Source of the DNA: a bacterium
GTDB taxonomy: Bacteria > Babelota > Babeliae > Babelales > JABGSX01
Direction of reading: 5' to 3'
NCBI GenBank assembly: GCA_018647505.1
Contig: JABGSX010000052.1
Location: forward strand, 1 to 35,688
DNA: 35,688 nt
This document shows positions 1 to 10,034 of the stretch, in pieces (within the stretch, counting starts at the first letter, position 1; every line of letters starts with the position of its first letter). Below the pieces are notes generated by a model that saw nothing but the letters and a program-made list of their open reading frames with translations, was not told the origin of the DNA and ran no database searches. The position numbers and the translations under genes are program-made.

Positions 1-200
1 CGACCTCGATCAACCACTTCTTGTCCACGGTCTCTAATATCAGATGCTCGCTCGCGTACTCCTTCTGCTGTCTCTTCTAGTCGTTCACGACCTCGATCAA
101 CCATTTCTTGGCCACGATCTCTAATGTCAGATGCTCGCTCGCGCACACCTTCTGCCGTTTTTTCTAGGCGTTCACGGCCGCGATCAACCATTTCTTGGCC
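1..200. repeat. 87-bp tandem direct repeats (29 aa), at least two full copies plus a partial third
   Basis: Unit starting cgacctcgatcaaccacttcttg at 1 recurs at 88 (cgacctcgatcaaccatttcttgg) and 175 (cggccgcgatcaaccatttcttgg); spacing exactly 87 bp. Confidence 0.9.
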
Positions 201-1259
201 ACGATCTCTAAGCTCTTGATATTTTTCGCGTGTTTCTTCTATTTTTTCTTGTATCGGGGCAGCAAGCTCTTGGCCCTTCTGTTTTAATTCGTCATATTTT
301 TCTTCTACTTTTTCCTTAAGTTCTTGGTATTTTTCTTGTGCTTGTTCGTATTTTTCTTCTGTTTTATCTTTAAGCTCTTGGTATTTATCTTGTGCGGTGT
401 CGTATTTCTCTTTATATTTTGAAAGAAATCCGCCTTCTTCTTGTGACCGTTGTAGGTGTTCGTCTGCGTATTCTTGTACCATTCCGCCAAGTTCTTCTTT
501 TCCTTTTGCTATTGCTTGGGATGCTATGTCTTTAGCCGCTTTTTTAAGTTCCACCTCAAACGCGTCACCAGCAACCTTTACGGCTTCTTTTAATGTAAAT
601 TCAAATTTGACGGTTATCATTTTTGGGTCTGGAACTTTATTTGTTGACATGTCCAGGGCAATTTGGTGTCTCTGAGAAACGAATTTTTCCAGAGTTCTTC
701 TGAATTCAAATTTTAATTTTTTAGCGAAGATTTCTAGCTGGGCATTGAATATGTCCTCTATTTTATTTTCGTATTCTTCGCCCTGTACCTTTTGTCCAAT
801 CAGGTGTTCTTGTTGTGGGCTTGGTGGCATATCGGAAAGGATATTCATTATGTCCGGGAGATGTACTGGTTCGAATCCAGCTTGTTGCTTGCGAGATGAA
901 TCTTCTATTTGATCAATTTTTTCTGTGAAGGCGAGTACTTTTTTGGTTGTAAAATTTTTATACTTTTCCAATGTAAGATCAAAAGATTGTTCGCCTTCGG
1001 GATCTGGATCATATTCTAGGCATTCTTTAAGGTACATTCTGTAGAAATTAAACATTTCTTCGCATTTTTTTGCTAGCATCTTGAATGTTTCAATTTCGTA
1101 CTCTCTAGCTGATCCTATTGGTCCCTGGACCGGAATTCCTGGGGCAGAATTTTCGGGAACAGGAGGTCCCGCGTCTTCATAGTACGTGCAAGAAGAGGCA
1201 AAATATGAACATGCTAAAAGCGCCAGAAATAATGTTATCCTTGTGTTTATTTTCTTCAT
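1..1259 (-). CDS. Putative lipoprotein with long amphipathic coiled-coil repeat region (partial, runs off left edge)
   Basis: Manual reverse translation from ATG at 1259 stays open to position 1: MKKINTRITLFLALLACSYFASSCTYYEDAGPPVPENSAPG...; lipobox-like ASSC; 18-aa repeats (KYDTAQDKYQELKDKTEE/KYEQAQEKYQELKEKVEE) then 29-aa repeats (RDRGQEMVDRGRERLEKTAEGVRERASDI). Absent from the supplied ORF track, presumably because no stop lies inside the window. Confidence 0.85.
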   Translation of the reverse strand, partial: MKKINTRITLFLALLACSYFASSCTYYEDAGPPVPENSAPGIPVQGPIGSAREYEIETFKMLAKKCEEMFNFYRMYLKECLEYDPDPEGEQSFDLTLEKYKNFTTKKVLAFTEKIDQIEDSSRKQQAGFEPVHLPDIMNILSDMPPSPQQEHLIGQKVQGEEYENKIEDIFNAQLEIFAKKLKFEFRRTLEKFVSQRHQIALDMSTNKVPDPKMITVKFEFTLKEAVKVAGDAFEVELKKAAKDIASQAIAKGKEELGGMVQEYADEHLQRSQEEGGFLSKYKEKYDTAQDKYQELKDKTEEKYEQAQEKYQELKEKVEEKYDELKQKGQELAAPIQEKIEETREKYQELRDRGQEMVDRGRERLEKTAEGVRERASDIRDRGQEMVDRGRERLEETAEGVRERASDIRDRGQEVVDRG

Positions 1260-1440
1260 ATGGTCTCCTATAACTCAATAGAAACAATCGTTCCACATAC
1301 ACTTATTTTCGTAGTATATAGCCAAGGAGTAATGTGTGTAAACAGGTTATATATGTGAAGGTGGAATTATTTTTTGTGTCTTGTTATTATGCAATACTGG
1401 TTGCGCTCTATTGAGATCTTTTCAATGTTAGGAGATTTGT

Positions 1441-2244
1441 ATGAAAAAAGGGGTATTATTGTTAGTGCTTTTTGTTTGGGGTGTAGGAATGAAACCTTTT
1501 TCGTTTGACTTTGGTATTTCTAAATTAAAAAGTTTGATCATTGCTAAGAAAGTCTTTGAAAATGCTCATAGCGACAAAAAGAGTGTTGCGGTAGGAAAGG
1601 ACATTATAATTAGAAAAGGGGCAGAGCCAACCGTAGGGGCTGCACCAAAAACATCTTATCCTAATTTCACCGGGGCAAGTCTAAAAGGTCTTGACCTTAG
1701 TGGATATAATTTCGAAGGAGCTATGTTGCAGAATTCTAATTTAAATAGCGCCAATATTAGCGGAGCAAACTTTAAATATGCAAATCTTCGTGGTTCATTT
1801 TTTTCTAAAGCAGATTGTGAAGCCTGCAACATGTCAAAAACCAATTTGAGTAACACAAATTTCTGGAAAGCTAATATGCAAAATGTTAATATGACAGGGG
1901 CGATATTAGATGGTTCTTTTTTTTGGGAAGTCAATTTGAGTAAATCAATATTATATCCAGTTAGTGCGCTGGGTGCTCAATTTCATAGAGCATTTTTATA
2001 TGAAGTTGATGCTCGTGGTGCTAATTTTCAGGGCGCAATATTTAAAAATGCATTTTTATGGTTGGCTAATTTAGAACAGGCTGACTTACGTGGGGCAAAC
2101 TTGTGTATGGCTGATCTACAGAATGCAAAAATATCCGGTGCAAAGCTTAAAGGGGCGCTTGTTTGTAAAAATACCATATGGATTGATGGTGAGCCAATGA
2201 CAGAAAAATTAGCTAATAAAAAAAATATGGTTTGGGTTAGTTGA
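1441..2244 (+). CDS. Secreted pentapeptide-repeat protein (267 aa)
   Basis: Hydrophobic N-terminus MKKGVLLLVLFVWGVG; A(N/D)Lxx repeats (LKGLDLSGYNFEGAMLQNSNLNSANISGANFKYANLRGSFF); C-terminal NTIWIDG cap motif. Confidence 0.85.
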   Translation: MKKGVLLLVLFVWGVGMKPFSFDFGISKLKSLIIAKKVFENAHSDKKSVAVGKDIIIRKGAEPTVGAAPKTSYPNFTGASLKGLDLSGYNFEGAMLQNSNLNSANISGANFKYANLRGSFFSKADCEACNMSKTNLSNTNFWKANMQNVNMTGAILDGSFFWEVNLSKSILYPVSALGAQFHRAFLYEVDARGANFQGAIFKNAFLWLANLEQADLRGANLCMADLQNAKISGAKLKGALVCKNTIWIDGEPMTEKLANKKNMVWVS

Positions 2245-2250
2245 AATTTG

Positions 2251-2290
2251 TTAATAATTAGGCCGGATTTTAATCCGGCCTAATTATTAA
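2251..2290. terminator. Bidirectional rho-independent terminator between convergent genes
   Basis: TTAATAATTAGGCCGGATT-TT-AATCCGGCCTAATTATTAA, 19-bp near-perfect inverted repeat between + gene ending 2244 and - gene ending 2305. Confidence 0.85.
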
Positions 2291-2304
2291 CTTGTTATAA
2301 AATA

Positions 2305-2811
2305 TTATTCAATCATTTCCCTATTAGTAGAAGGAATATTAAGCGAACTGAACGGTGAAAGCATCTGAACTTCGGTTTTTTGTGGTTCTGCTTTTGCCGC
2401 TTCTTTTGCAACGGCTACTTTTAGTTCAGCGTGAGCTTCTTTTGCTTTGTGTACAGCCTTTTTTGTTTTGTCGACTTCTTTTTCTGCTTTTTCTACGTGC
2501 TTTGCTGGGTCATGTTTTGTGACAATTTTGGTACTTTCTTTGTGATCTTTTTGTGCGTCTTTGTCTTCAGGCTTTACGATGGCATTGTGTGTTATAGCTT
2601 CGTGTTTTGCGGCAATAGCTTCATGATGTATTTGTGTTTTGTGGTGAAGATGGAAAAATGCTGCCAGGTGTCCCCAGGCTTGGTCGGCTTTTTCTTGTAC
2701 GTGGGCGGCGACTTCTTTAAAATCTATCCATAAACTTTTTTCTTCTTTGCAAACTGTAGGTAGTGCACTTGCGAGTAAAAATGCAAAAATGATAATAACG
2801 CTTTTTTTCAT
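2305..2811 (-). CDS. Secreted Lys/Ala/His-rich helical protein, unknown function
   Basis: Signal peptide MKKSVIIIFAFLLASALPTVC; low-complexity K/A/E region (EKAEKEVDKTKKAVHKAKEAHAELKVAVAKEAAKAEPQK). Confidence 0.7.
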   Translation of the reverse strand: MKKSVIIIFAFLLASALPTVCKEEKSLWIDFKEVAAHVQEKADQAWGHLAAFFHLHHKTQIHHEAIAAKHEAITHNAIVKPEDKDAQKDHKESTKIVTKHDPAKHVEKAEKEVDKTKKAVHKAKEAHAELKVAVAKEAAKAEPQKTEVQMLSPFSSLNIPSTNREMIE

Positions 2812-2860
2812 AATTCTTCCTTGTTTATTTTTATATTAAAATATAAATTTATTATTTTTT

Positions 2861-3340
2861 TTAAGCAACAATGACCATTTTTTCGCTATTTTTAGCTCCA
2901 TCGTCGTGTGCTTTTTGGCCTAGGTCTACAAGTTTTTTGGATGATTTTTCAGTTTGGTCACTTGCTTTTTCAAGTGCGGATATTGTTTCTTTAATAAGTT
3001 TTTTTACTTCCTTGTTGTCCTTTAGGCCGAGGCGGTTGGCGCAAGCGATTGTGTATTTTAGGGTTTCAATTTCTTTTTCGATATCATTCTTTAAAGTTTG
3101 CAACTTTAGACCGTGTCCCTTAAGATTTTCTGTTGCTTCTGCGCATCTTATAGCGTAAAGTTGAGCTAATGCTGAAGGTGTATTTTTAGAGAGCCATATG
3201 CATGGGTGAATTACTTTTCTTTTCGGTGCTTGCCTTGTTGAGTGTGTTGTTTTTCCTCTTCTTTTCGAGACTTTTTTTGCATCTAGACACATTGATGTTG
3301 CTAAAATGGCTGTGAGTAAAACAAGATATGTACGTTTCAT
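2861..3340 (-). CDS. Small secreted basic/helical protein, unknown function
   Basis: ATG at 3340 preceded by AAAGGGAG; signal peptide MKRTYLVLLTAILATSMCLDA; the listed start at 3346 is a TTG two codons upstream. Confidence 0.7.
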   Translation of the reverse strand: MKRTYLVLLTAILATSMCLDAKKVSKRRGKTTHSTRQAPKRKVIHPCIWLSKNTPSALAQLYAIRCAEATENLKGHGLKLQTLKNDIEKEIETLKYTIACANRLGLKDNKEVKKLIKETISALEKASDQTEKSSKKLVDLGQKAHDDGAKNSEKMVIVA

Positions 3341-3442
3341 ATACAACTCCCTTTGAGTTTTTTGAAAGTAACAAATTACTACTACTAAACATAATTCCTA
3401 CTATATAATTTTACATTGTGCAAGCTTAGAGTAGAAAATTTC

Positions 3443-4810
3443 TTATACTGAAAAGAAAACTAAAATGGATGCAAAGAGAATTATTAAAAAATTACGTAAT
3501 CGAATTGTCCAGGAGGCCTTGATGTTCCAAATTTTGTAAGAGACATATATCATTGCGGCGTAGTAAAACACTCTTATTATAGCCAGGGATGCATAAGCGA
3601 ACAGAAGGTGCTTTCCTCCAAAAAGATATATTATAATGGCAAAGATAGAGAGGGCAATAGAGTTTGCATAAAAAAGGAGTTGAACTTTTTCCTCTATAAT
3701 GTAAAACCTTTCATACACAACAAAAAAGTTGTGTAAAAAAGCAAAAATGAAGAAAAAGTAAATAGTTCCCCAGCTTACAGATATGCCTGAAGCTGGAATA
3801 AGCCTTGTTATATTGATGACCATAAAGATAAAAATTGTGTACAAAATAGGAAACAGTCTTGATGATGCAAGGTAAAACATTTTTTGTTTGCACGAGAGCG
3901 TGGCCTGTTTTATGTGTGCCAAAAGTGCGTTGCTTGTAAGCCCGAACATTCGCTTAATAATTGAGCGAATGTATTGTTCTGTGCTGCTGATAATCTGAAA
4001 AACTCCGGCTTGTTCCATGCCGATATGAACGGCAAAAAATGGAACCAAAAAACCATGCGAAAAAAATTGAGTGCTAAGCTCATGTGAATAGTTAAATATT
4101 CGATTTTTAAAGATAGATTTTAATGGGATTTTTGTTTCTAGAGCCTTTTCTTCTGGAAGCCCTTTATGCCATTTTGCAACCCATCGTGACATTATAATGA
4201 CGCTTATACCGGTTGAAATTACTAAAGATCCAAACGTTGAGTACAAAGATAATGGTATTCCAGCAAAATATTGTCCCCATACGAGGGACAAATATACTGC
4301 TATGGCAACAATTTCTGCGCACGCAGCCTGTTTGTTTAAAAAGGCAACCTGCATTAAGCCATTTAATGTTTTGCGTGCTCCGTCAAAGGCAATTGCGGCT
4401 AAAAATATTACAAGCATATACTTGTGTTGAATAAATATTTGTACAATTGAGATGTGCTTAAAATTTAAAAATATTGGCTTGTGGTAAAGAAAAAAAATGG
4501 TTGGTATTAATATGAATAGTGCAAGCTGGGGAAAAAGAACGTAGCGACACCAAGATTTAAAGTTTTGTTTGCAAGAAGAAAGCCATGTAAACAACGGTCC
4601 TATTGAAGACAAGTACCCAAAGTCTAACAATGATTCTATCATATAAGATAGAGCAAAAAGCGTTCCAAATTGACCGTAAAATTTTGGGGTGGTTAATTTA
4701 AAAACAACAAGTTGGTGAATAATAATTGCTGCATGAAAAACCAGAGCTTCAACAGTGTTCCATGCGACACCTCGAAAAAATTTTTTTTGTATTCTTTGAA
4801 TTGTTTCCAT
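3443..4810 (-). CDS. Polysaccharide/oligosaccharide flippase-like multi-spanning membrane protein
   Basis: 455 aa with many hydrophobic helices; N-terminus METIQRIQKKFFRGVAWNTVEALVFHAAIIIHQLVVFKLTTPKFYGQFGTL is Wzx/MATE-like. Confidence 0.6.
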   Translation of the reverse strand: METIQRIQKKFFRGVAWNTVEALVFHAAIIIHQLVVFKLTTPKFYGQFGTLFALSYMIESLLDFGYLSSIGPLFTWLSSCKQNFKSWCRYVLFPQLALFILIPTIFFLYHKPIFLNFKHISIVQIFIQHKYMLVIFLAAIAFDGARKTLNGLMQVAFLNKQAACAEIVAIAVYLSLVWGQYFAGIPLSLYSTFGSLVISTGISVIIMSRWVAKWHKGLPEEKALETKIPLKSIFKNRIFNYSHELSTQFFSHGFLVPFFAVHIGMEQAGVFQIISSTEQYIRSIIKRMFGLTSNALLAHIKQATLSCKQKMFYLASSRLFPILYTIFIFMVINITRLIPASGISVSWGTIYFFFIFAFLHNFFVVYERFYIIEEKVQLLFYANSIALSIFAIIIYLFGGKHLLFAYASLAIIRVFYYAAMIYVSYKIWNIKASWTIRLRNFLIILFASILVFFSV

Positions 4811-4894
4811 CTAAATTTTGGGTTTGAATTTTAAGTGAACAATGTTAAAATACCACCACGTCTAACCAGTTTTGTATGTTGCAAGGAGCGTAGA

Positions 4895-5767
4895 ATGATA
4901 AGATCCCCGAAGAATCTCGTGTTTTTCGTGCTGCTGTTTTTATTAGCATACGGCAGATCTTTACATACGAACGAACATTTTAACTATACCACACATTATA
5001 ATGAAGATGAAGACGATTCATGGCAGTTTTGCTCGATAAAAGATGTTGTTTATAGAATTGATCGGCATGTTGGGTATTTAACATCTCTAATAGAAAAGTA
5101 TAAAAAATTGTGGAGTTTGCTGCGTTTGAATAAGTTCCCAATTTTGAGATTTATAGGCCCGAACAAAGCATATCTTGACTACCTGGTAGTTGATCCAGAA
5201 ATTTCATTTGGACATCCTCTTATGAAATCGTGTTTAGATGGTATAAAGAAAAATAAAAATCTTAATGGGTTTTTCTCAACTTGGGCGTCTTTTGAAGCTG
5301 GAAATGTAAAAAGAGAGCGCTTATTTTTGAAAGAATTTTCGGTTCTTCTTATAATTATTTACACAAATATTTGGAAAAATTCTGTAAAAGGAAGAAGCAT
5401 GCGCCTTTCTTTGCCAGATCTTATTAGCCTTTACCAAAAAGCGTCCGGTCTTCCGATGTTAAAATTGCTTGATGCATTGGATGAATTTTTAAGCCAGTTT
5501 GAGCCTCTTTTGGCTGAATATGACATCGAGGATGCTTCGTGGCCAGCATGGAAGCGCTGGTTACTTAGAAAAGGAGTGAGCTACCTGGTTGTTTTAGCTG
5601 CCATCACTTACAAGGTTTTGACGCGTGGCAATACTATTATTCAGCCTAGGGATTTTCTAAGAGAAGATTATTTTTCGGAACCAGCGTGGCAATATCCAAT
5701 TGAGGAAAAATTTATGGTTCGACCGCAACAAAATAGGCCGCGATATGATATAGCATTTGGTGAGTAG
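4895..5767 (+). CDS. Secreted or membrane-anchored protein of unknown function
   Basis: In-frame ATG at 4895 after AAGGAG is a better start than 4835; MIRSPKNLVFFVLLFLLAYGRSLHTNE signal/anchor; no family recognised. Confidence 0.65.
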   Translation: MIRSPKNLVFFVLLFLLAYGRSLHTNEHFNYTTHYNEDEDDSWQFCSIKDVVYRIDRHVGYLTSLIEKYKKLWSLLRLNKFPILRFIGPNKAYLDYLVVDPEISFGHPLMKSCLDGIKKNKNLNGFFSTWASFEAGNVKRERLFLKEFSVLLIIIYTNIWKNSVKGRSMRLSLPDLISLYQKASGLPMLKLLDALDEFLSQFEPLLAEYDIEDASWPAWKRWLLRKGVSYLVVLAAITYKVLTRGNTIIQPRDFLREDYFSEPAWQYPIEEKFMVRPQQNRPRYDIAFGE

Positions 5768-5875
5768 AAACTATAGCACCAAAGCCAAAACGCAAATTAT
5801 CTTTTAGGTATGGGGGTTTCTGTAAAATTAAAAAAATAAAGTGCTCAATTGTTTTATTTTCTATCCAAATTTTGG

Positions 5876-5881
5876 TATAAT
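5876..5881 (+). promoter_or_regulatory. Extended -10 promoter element upstream of CarD-like gene
   Basis: TGG-TATAAT (TGN extension at 5873-5875); no strong -35; about 60 bp upstream of the start. Confidence 0.5.
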
Positions 5882-5940
5882 CTCATACGCACATTATGGC
5901 TTAGCTTTTTGAAGGATCAGTCCTTTAGGAAGGGGGCCCT

Positions 5941-6429
5941 ATGTTGTCTGTAAATGATAAGGTTGTATATCCTGGGTACGGTGTAGCGCGAATCATAAGA
6001 GTTATTGAGAGGAATGTTGGCGGTCTGCCAATATGCTTTTTTGAATTAGATTTTTTAAGCAAAGATATGACCGTTTTAGTCCCGGTTGATAAAGTTATTT
6101 CTGTTGGTGTTCGTCCATTGTGCACTAAGTCGAGAATAGATGATATTCTTCAGATGCTTTCGGATTCTAGAATCGGAATTAAAAGGGAATCAAAATCGAG
6201 CAACTGGAACAAGCGAAGCAAAGATTACCAAACAAAGTTGTGCAGTGGAAATTTGTTTGAAATATCAAAGATTTACAGGGACCTGAAGTTTATTTCGCAG
6301 AAAAAAGAGCTTTCATTTGGTGAAAAGAGCTTGCTGCAAAGAACTGAGGGTTTGCTAGCCGAGGAAATTTCTGTGGTTAATGAATTAAAAGAGGATAAAG
6401 CAATTGAGACATTGCGATCTTTTTTTTGA
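5941..6429 (+). CDS. CarD/CdnL-family transcriptional regulator
   Basis: MLSVNDKVVYPGYGVARIIRVIERNVGGLPICFFELDFLSKDMTVLVPVDKVISVGVRPL matches the CarD N-terminal RNAP-interacting domain pattern; SD AAGGGGG. Confidence 0.8.
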   Translation: MLSVNDKVVYPGYGVARIIRVIERNVGGLPICFFELDFLSKDMTVLVPVDKVISVGVRPLCTKSRIDDILQMLSDSRIGIKRESKSSNWNKRSKDYQTKLCSGNLFEISKIYRDLKFISQKKELSFGEKSLLQRTEGLLAEEISVVNELKEDKAIETLRSFF

Positions 6430-6458
6430 AAGAATGTAGGAGGTAACTGATTCTGGAG

Positions 6459-7430
6459 ATGTGCAAGTTTATTATTGTTCTTTTTGGTCCGACAGGTGTT
6501 GGAAAGAGTTCGCTGGCAGAAAAACTGGCGCGTAAATTTTCTGGCGAGATTGTAAATGCCGATGTCGGTCAATTTTATTTACCTTTTTCTATAGGCACGG
6601 CAAAACCAGAATGGAAAGACAATCCGATTGCTCACCATCTTTTTGATATTCTAGATTCCCCAAAAAATTTAACGGTTTGCGATTATCGATCAAAACTTAT
6701 CGAGTGTGTAAAAGATATTCATGGTCGCAAAAATGTTCCAATTGTTGTTGGCGGTTCCACATTTTATCTTTTGTCTCTTTTTTTTCCTCCTCTCTCTTTG
6801 GCGGCGAATATAAAAAAAAATATAGATAGAGATGGTTCGCAAGATTTATGGCAGAAACTTTATGATATTGATCCAGTCAGGGCGCAAGAACTTAGCAAAA
6901 ATGATGAATATAGAATTAAGAGGGCCTTAGACATTTGGGAGTCTTCTGGGATAAAGCCGTCTAAGCTAAAACCACCGTACAATCCTGTTAGCCGTTTTAT
7001 ATACGTTTATGTCGATCGTGATCGTTCGCAATTGTACGAGCGAATTGACAAGAGAACAATCGAAATGGTTCGGGATGGATGGATTGAAGAGGTGGAAGCT
7101 GTAAAAGAAAAAAAATGGAAAAAGTTCTTGTGTGAGAAAAAATTGATAGGATACCCAGATGTTTTGGACTATTTGGAGGGGAAAATTGCGACGAAAGATG
7201 AGCTTATAAATATTATTCAGAAAAAAACTCGCAATTATGCAAAGCGTCAGATTTGTTTTGGTAAAATGATTTTAAGAAAGTTGAAAACAGCTCAAGAAGA
7301 AGATAAACTACATAGCGAAGATTCCAGATCTAAAGAAATTTCTGTAAATTTAACGGATGAGCAAGTTGAGAAAAAGCTGGAAGAATTAGAAAAAATGATT
7401 ACACAATTTGCTGCTAAGATTGGAAAGTAG
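6459..7430 (+). CDS. miaA: tRNA dimethylallyltransferase (MiaA-like, divergent motifs)
   Basis: P-loop GPTGVGKSSLAEKLA, IGTAKP, VGGSTFYL, NDEYRIKRALDIWESSG, TRNYAKRQ. Confidence 0.85.
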   Translation: MCKFIIVLFGPTGVGKSSLAEKLARKFSGEIVNADVGQFYLPFSIGTAKPEWKDNPIAHHLFDILDSPKNLTVCDYRSKLIECVKDIHGRKNVPIVVGGSTFYLLSLFFPPLSLAANIKKNIDRDGSQDLWQKLYDIDPVRAQELSKNDEYRIKRALDIWESSGIKPSKLKPPYNPVSRFIYVYVDRDRSQLYERIDKRTIEMVRDGWIEEVEAVKEKKWKKFLCEKKLIGYPDVLDYLEGKIATKDELINIIQKKTRNYAKRQICFGKMILRKLKTAQEEDKLHSEDSRSKEISVNLTDEQVEKKLEELEKMITQFAAKIGK

Positions 7431-7442
7431 TTAGGAGAAAAT

Positions 7443-8108
7443 ATGTTTAAAGATGAAGAAGAAAATAAATATCAAGAAAACAGAGAAAACGGGATTTTTT
7501 TAACGACAAGACAGTTGAGTGGTGTTGTTGCGATTTTTTTGTTTTTGGGGATTGCAATTTTTATTTCGGGATATTTTTGGGGGCAGAGAAAAATTGTTGA
7601 AACAATTTCTGGCCATTTAAAAGAAGAATCGTTTAACGCGCAAGTTGCAACATCGATGGTTTCGTTGTATGATTCAGCCTCTTCCGCAGCAAATGAAGAG
7701 GTTGCACAAGAAGAAAAAGAGCTTGAAGAGCAGGTTGGCAAGGACAAAAAATCAGATGCTGATGTTGTTTTTGGTGATGAGGTTGTTGAAGGTAAGGCTA
7801 AAGAGGTTGAGGCTTTGACAGACAAAAAGGCGTTGGATAAAAAACCAGAGCCGGATGGCAAAAAATATTATGCTCAACTTGCAGGGGGAACGTACAAGGC
7901 AATGTCGCAATTTAATCAGCGGTTGAAAAAAAGAAACATTCCGCCGATTATTATAAAAAGACGACAAGGAAAAGCAAAGAGTGGTAAAAAAATTATTTGG
8001 CATCAAGCTGTTACGGATGTTTTTGACAGCAGGCGTGAGGTCGAGGATCTTATTGAAAGAATTAAAGAAAAAGAAAAATTAAACGGTGTGATTATCTTAT
8101 CGGTATAG
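7443..8108 (+). CDS. Membrane-anchored SPOR-domain-like protein
   Basis: Single TM (VVAIFLFLGIAIFISGYFWG), acidic linker, C-terminal KKYYAQLAGGTYKAMSQFNQRLKKRNIPPIII...WHQAVTDVFDSRREVEDLIERIKEKEKLNGVIIL resembling SPOR. Confidence 0.6.
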   Translation: MFKDEEENKYQENRENGIFLTTRQLSGVVAIFLFLGIAIFISGYFWGQRKIVETISGHLKEESFNAQVATSMVSLYDSASSAANEEVAQEEKELEEQVGKDKKSDADVVFGDEVVEGKAKEVEALTDKKALDKKPEPDGKKYYAQLAGGTYKAMSQFNQRLKKRNIPPIIIKRRQGKAKSGKKIIWHQAVTDVFDSRREVEDLIERIKEKEKLNGVIILSV

Positions 8109-8132
8109 AAATTAGTAAGAAAGGTTGATTTG

Positions 8133-10034
8133 ATGATAGTTTCATTTAAGCGTTTTCTACATGGACGGTTTGCAAAGGTTCTTTGGGGGCTTATCGCGTT
8201 AGGATTTGTTACCCCGTTTTTGATTCAAAGATTTGGTCCAGGGCCAAGGGTTGCCTTTGAAGTTGATGGAAAAAAAATATACTTATTCGAATTTAACGAG
8301 AAAGTTAAATCAGAACGAGAGCGGTTTTCTGGCTTTAAAAAGGAAGAGCGCGAATATTATAAGATTATCCTGGAATCGATGGGGGAAAGCACAGATCCTC
8401 AAGTGATGGCGTATGTTAATCTTATTAGAGAATCGCTTTTGAGTGACTTTTCAAGCAAATTGTCAATATCTCCTACTACAGACTTTGTTTTAAAATATGT
8501 TTCCGAAAAATTTCCGCATTACTTTACAGAAGGTAGGACTTTAGATTCGTTGCGCATGATGTTGCAGCAACAAGGAAAGACCCTTGAAGGGTTTATTGAG
8601 TCTGAAGGCGAGGAGCTGGCAAGAATGCTCAGCCTGGTCTTGGTTGGTCTTGCAACATATGTACCAAAGTTTCAAATTAAGCAGGAATGCATAAAAGAGT
8701 TTGTTCCTCGTAAATATTCTTTGTTGAAATTCCCATTTTCTGATTATGAAAAAAAGTCTAAGGGCGAGAAGGTTGACGAAAGTGAGCTTAAAAACTTTTT
8801 CAGAAAAGAAAACAAAGAATCAAAGCGATATTGGATACCGGAAAAGCGTGGTGGTAAGCAATGGGTCTTTGACTACAAACATTACAAGCTAAATGTTAGC
8901 GAAAAAGAGATTAACAGCTATTACAATTTAAACAAACATAAAGAGTTTTTGAAAAAGGCTGCCGAAGTAGAAATTCGTATGATTTTGTGTAAGGAGAAAA
9001 CAAAAGCGGATAAATTGTATCAGGAGCTTTCAAAAGACTCAAAAGAATTTGCGCAAGTTGCCAAGAAAGACTCTGAAGATGAAAAAACATCATCTAAGGG
9101 TGGTATGATTGGATTCATTAAAAAGGGTGAACTTGAAAGGTCGATAGAAAAGGCAGCTTTTTCTATTAAAAAAGATGGTGCAATTTCTAAAGTTGTAAAA
9201 GGTGAAAATGGCTTTGTAATAATACAGAGGGTTAGCAGGAAAAACTCAGAGTTTGTGCCATTGGAAAAGGTAAAAGATAAGATCGTAGAGCAAAAACAAA
9301 AAAACAAGTTTCCACGTATGTTTAAGGCTCAAATGAGCGCACTTGTAAGTGGCTATAAGCACAACAAGGCTTTGCTTGATAAAATTGTTAAAATGCATGG
9401 TGGAAAAAAGAAAAGCGTAGAGTTGATTGAGGACAATGGGTCCGATTTGGCTAAATGCTTATTCAAAACAAATAAGGATTCTCTGGGTTATTATACGTCT
9501 GATAATGAAGGCCATCTGTTGATTGTTGATAATGTCGAAAAAAGTTCTGTGGAAAAGTTTGACGATATTAAAAATAAAGTTGAAGAAGATTTTAATCAGT
9601 TTAGAGCTGCAGAGTTTTTAAAAAAGGCTTTAACCGAAGCTAAACAATCAGGAAAATCTCTTGAGGAGCTTGGTAAAGAACTAGATGAAAAGATAGAAGA
9701 AACTTCTTGGATTCGTCCAGATAATGCTATAGAGCATAAAAAAATGCTAAATAAAGGATTCCCTATTTCCACGATGCTTGAGCTTGAAAAGGTTGGAGCG
9801 ATTAGGGAATATTACAAGCCAAATAGTACAGACGATGGTTACATAGTTCGACTGGATAAGGCTGAAAGCATTGCTCCAGAAAAAGTATCAGAAAAGGAAG
9901 AGGAAATTGAGCCGCATCTTTACAAGACAGCACAATCACTTTGGACTGATAGCTTTATTGCGTCTTTGTACAGAAATGCTAAAATAAAACATATAGATTC
10001 ATTTATTAACACAAAAGAAGATCTTCCATTATGA
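8133..10034 (+). CDS. SurA/PpiD-like periplasmic peptidyl-prolyl isomerase
   Basis: N-terminal TM anchor; SurA_N-like region; parvulin-like segment [92 protein letters not shown] at 8130 is followed by ATG at 8133. Confidence 0.75.
   Translation: MIVSFKRFLHGRFAKVLWGLIALGFVTPFLIQRFGPGPRVAFEVDGKKIYLFEFNEKVKSERERFSGFKKEEREYYKIILESMGESTDPQVMAYVNLIRESLLSDFSSKLSISPTTDFVLKYVSEKFPHYFTEGRTLDSLRMMLQQQGKTLEGFIESEGEELARMLSLVLVGLATYVPKFQIKQECIKEFVPRKYSLLKFPFSDYEKKSKGEKVDESELKNFFRKENKESKRYWIPEKRGGKQWVFDYKHYKLNVSEKEINSYYNLNKHKEFLKKAAEVEIRMILCKEKTKADKLYQELSKDSKEFAQVAKKDSEDEKTSSKGGMIGFIKKGELERSIEKAAFSIKKDGAISKVVKGENGFVIIQRVSRKNSEFVPLEKVKDKIVEQKQKNKFPRMFKAQMSALVSGYKHNKALLDKIVKMHGGKKKSVELIEDNGSDLAKCLFKTNKDSLGYYTSDNEGHLLIVDNVEKSSVEKFDDIKNKVEEDFNQFRAAEFLKKALTEAKQSGKSLEELGKELDEKIEETSWIRPDNAIEHKKMLNKGFPISTMLELEKVGAIREYYKPNSTDDGYIVRLDKAESIAPEKVSEKEEEIEPHLYKTAQSLWTDSFIASLYRNAKIKHIDSFINTKEDLPL

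Noticed and set aside
1-200. Possible CRISPR array from regularly spaced repeats
   Set aside because: The 87-bp units are contiguous, coding and in frame, without unique spacers.
397-675. Plus-strand ORF of 92 aa and minus-strand 305-490 near the left edge
   Set aside because: They lie antisense or out of frame to the long open lipoprotein frame on the minus strand; low-complexity composition.
2431-2733. 100-aa plus-strand Phe/Cys-rich ORF
   Set aside because: Antisense artefact of the Lys/Ala-rich minus-strand gene 2305-2811.
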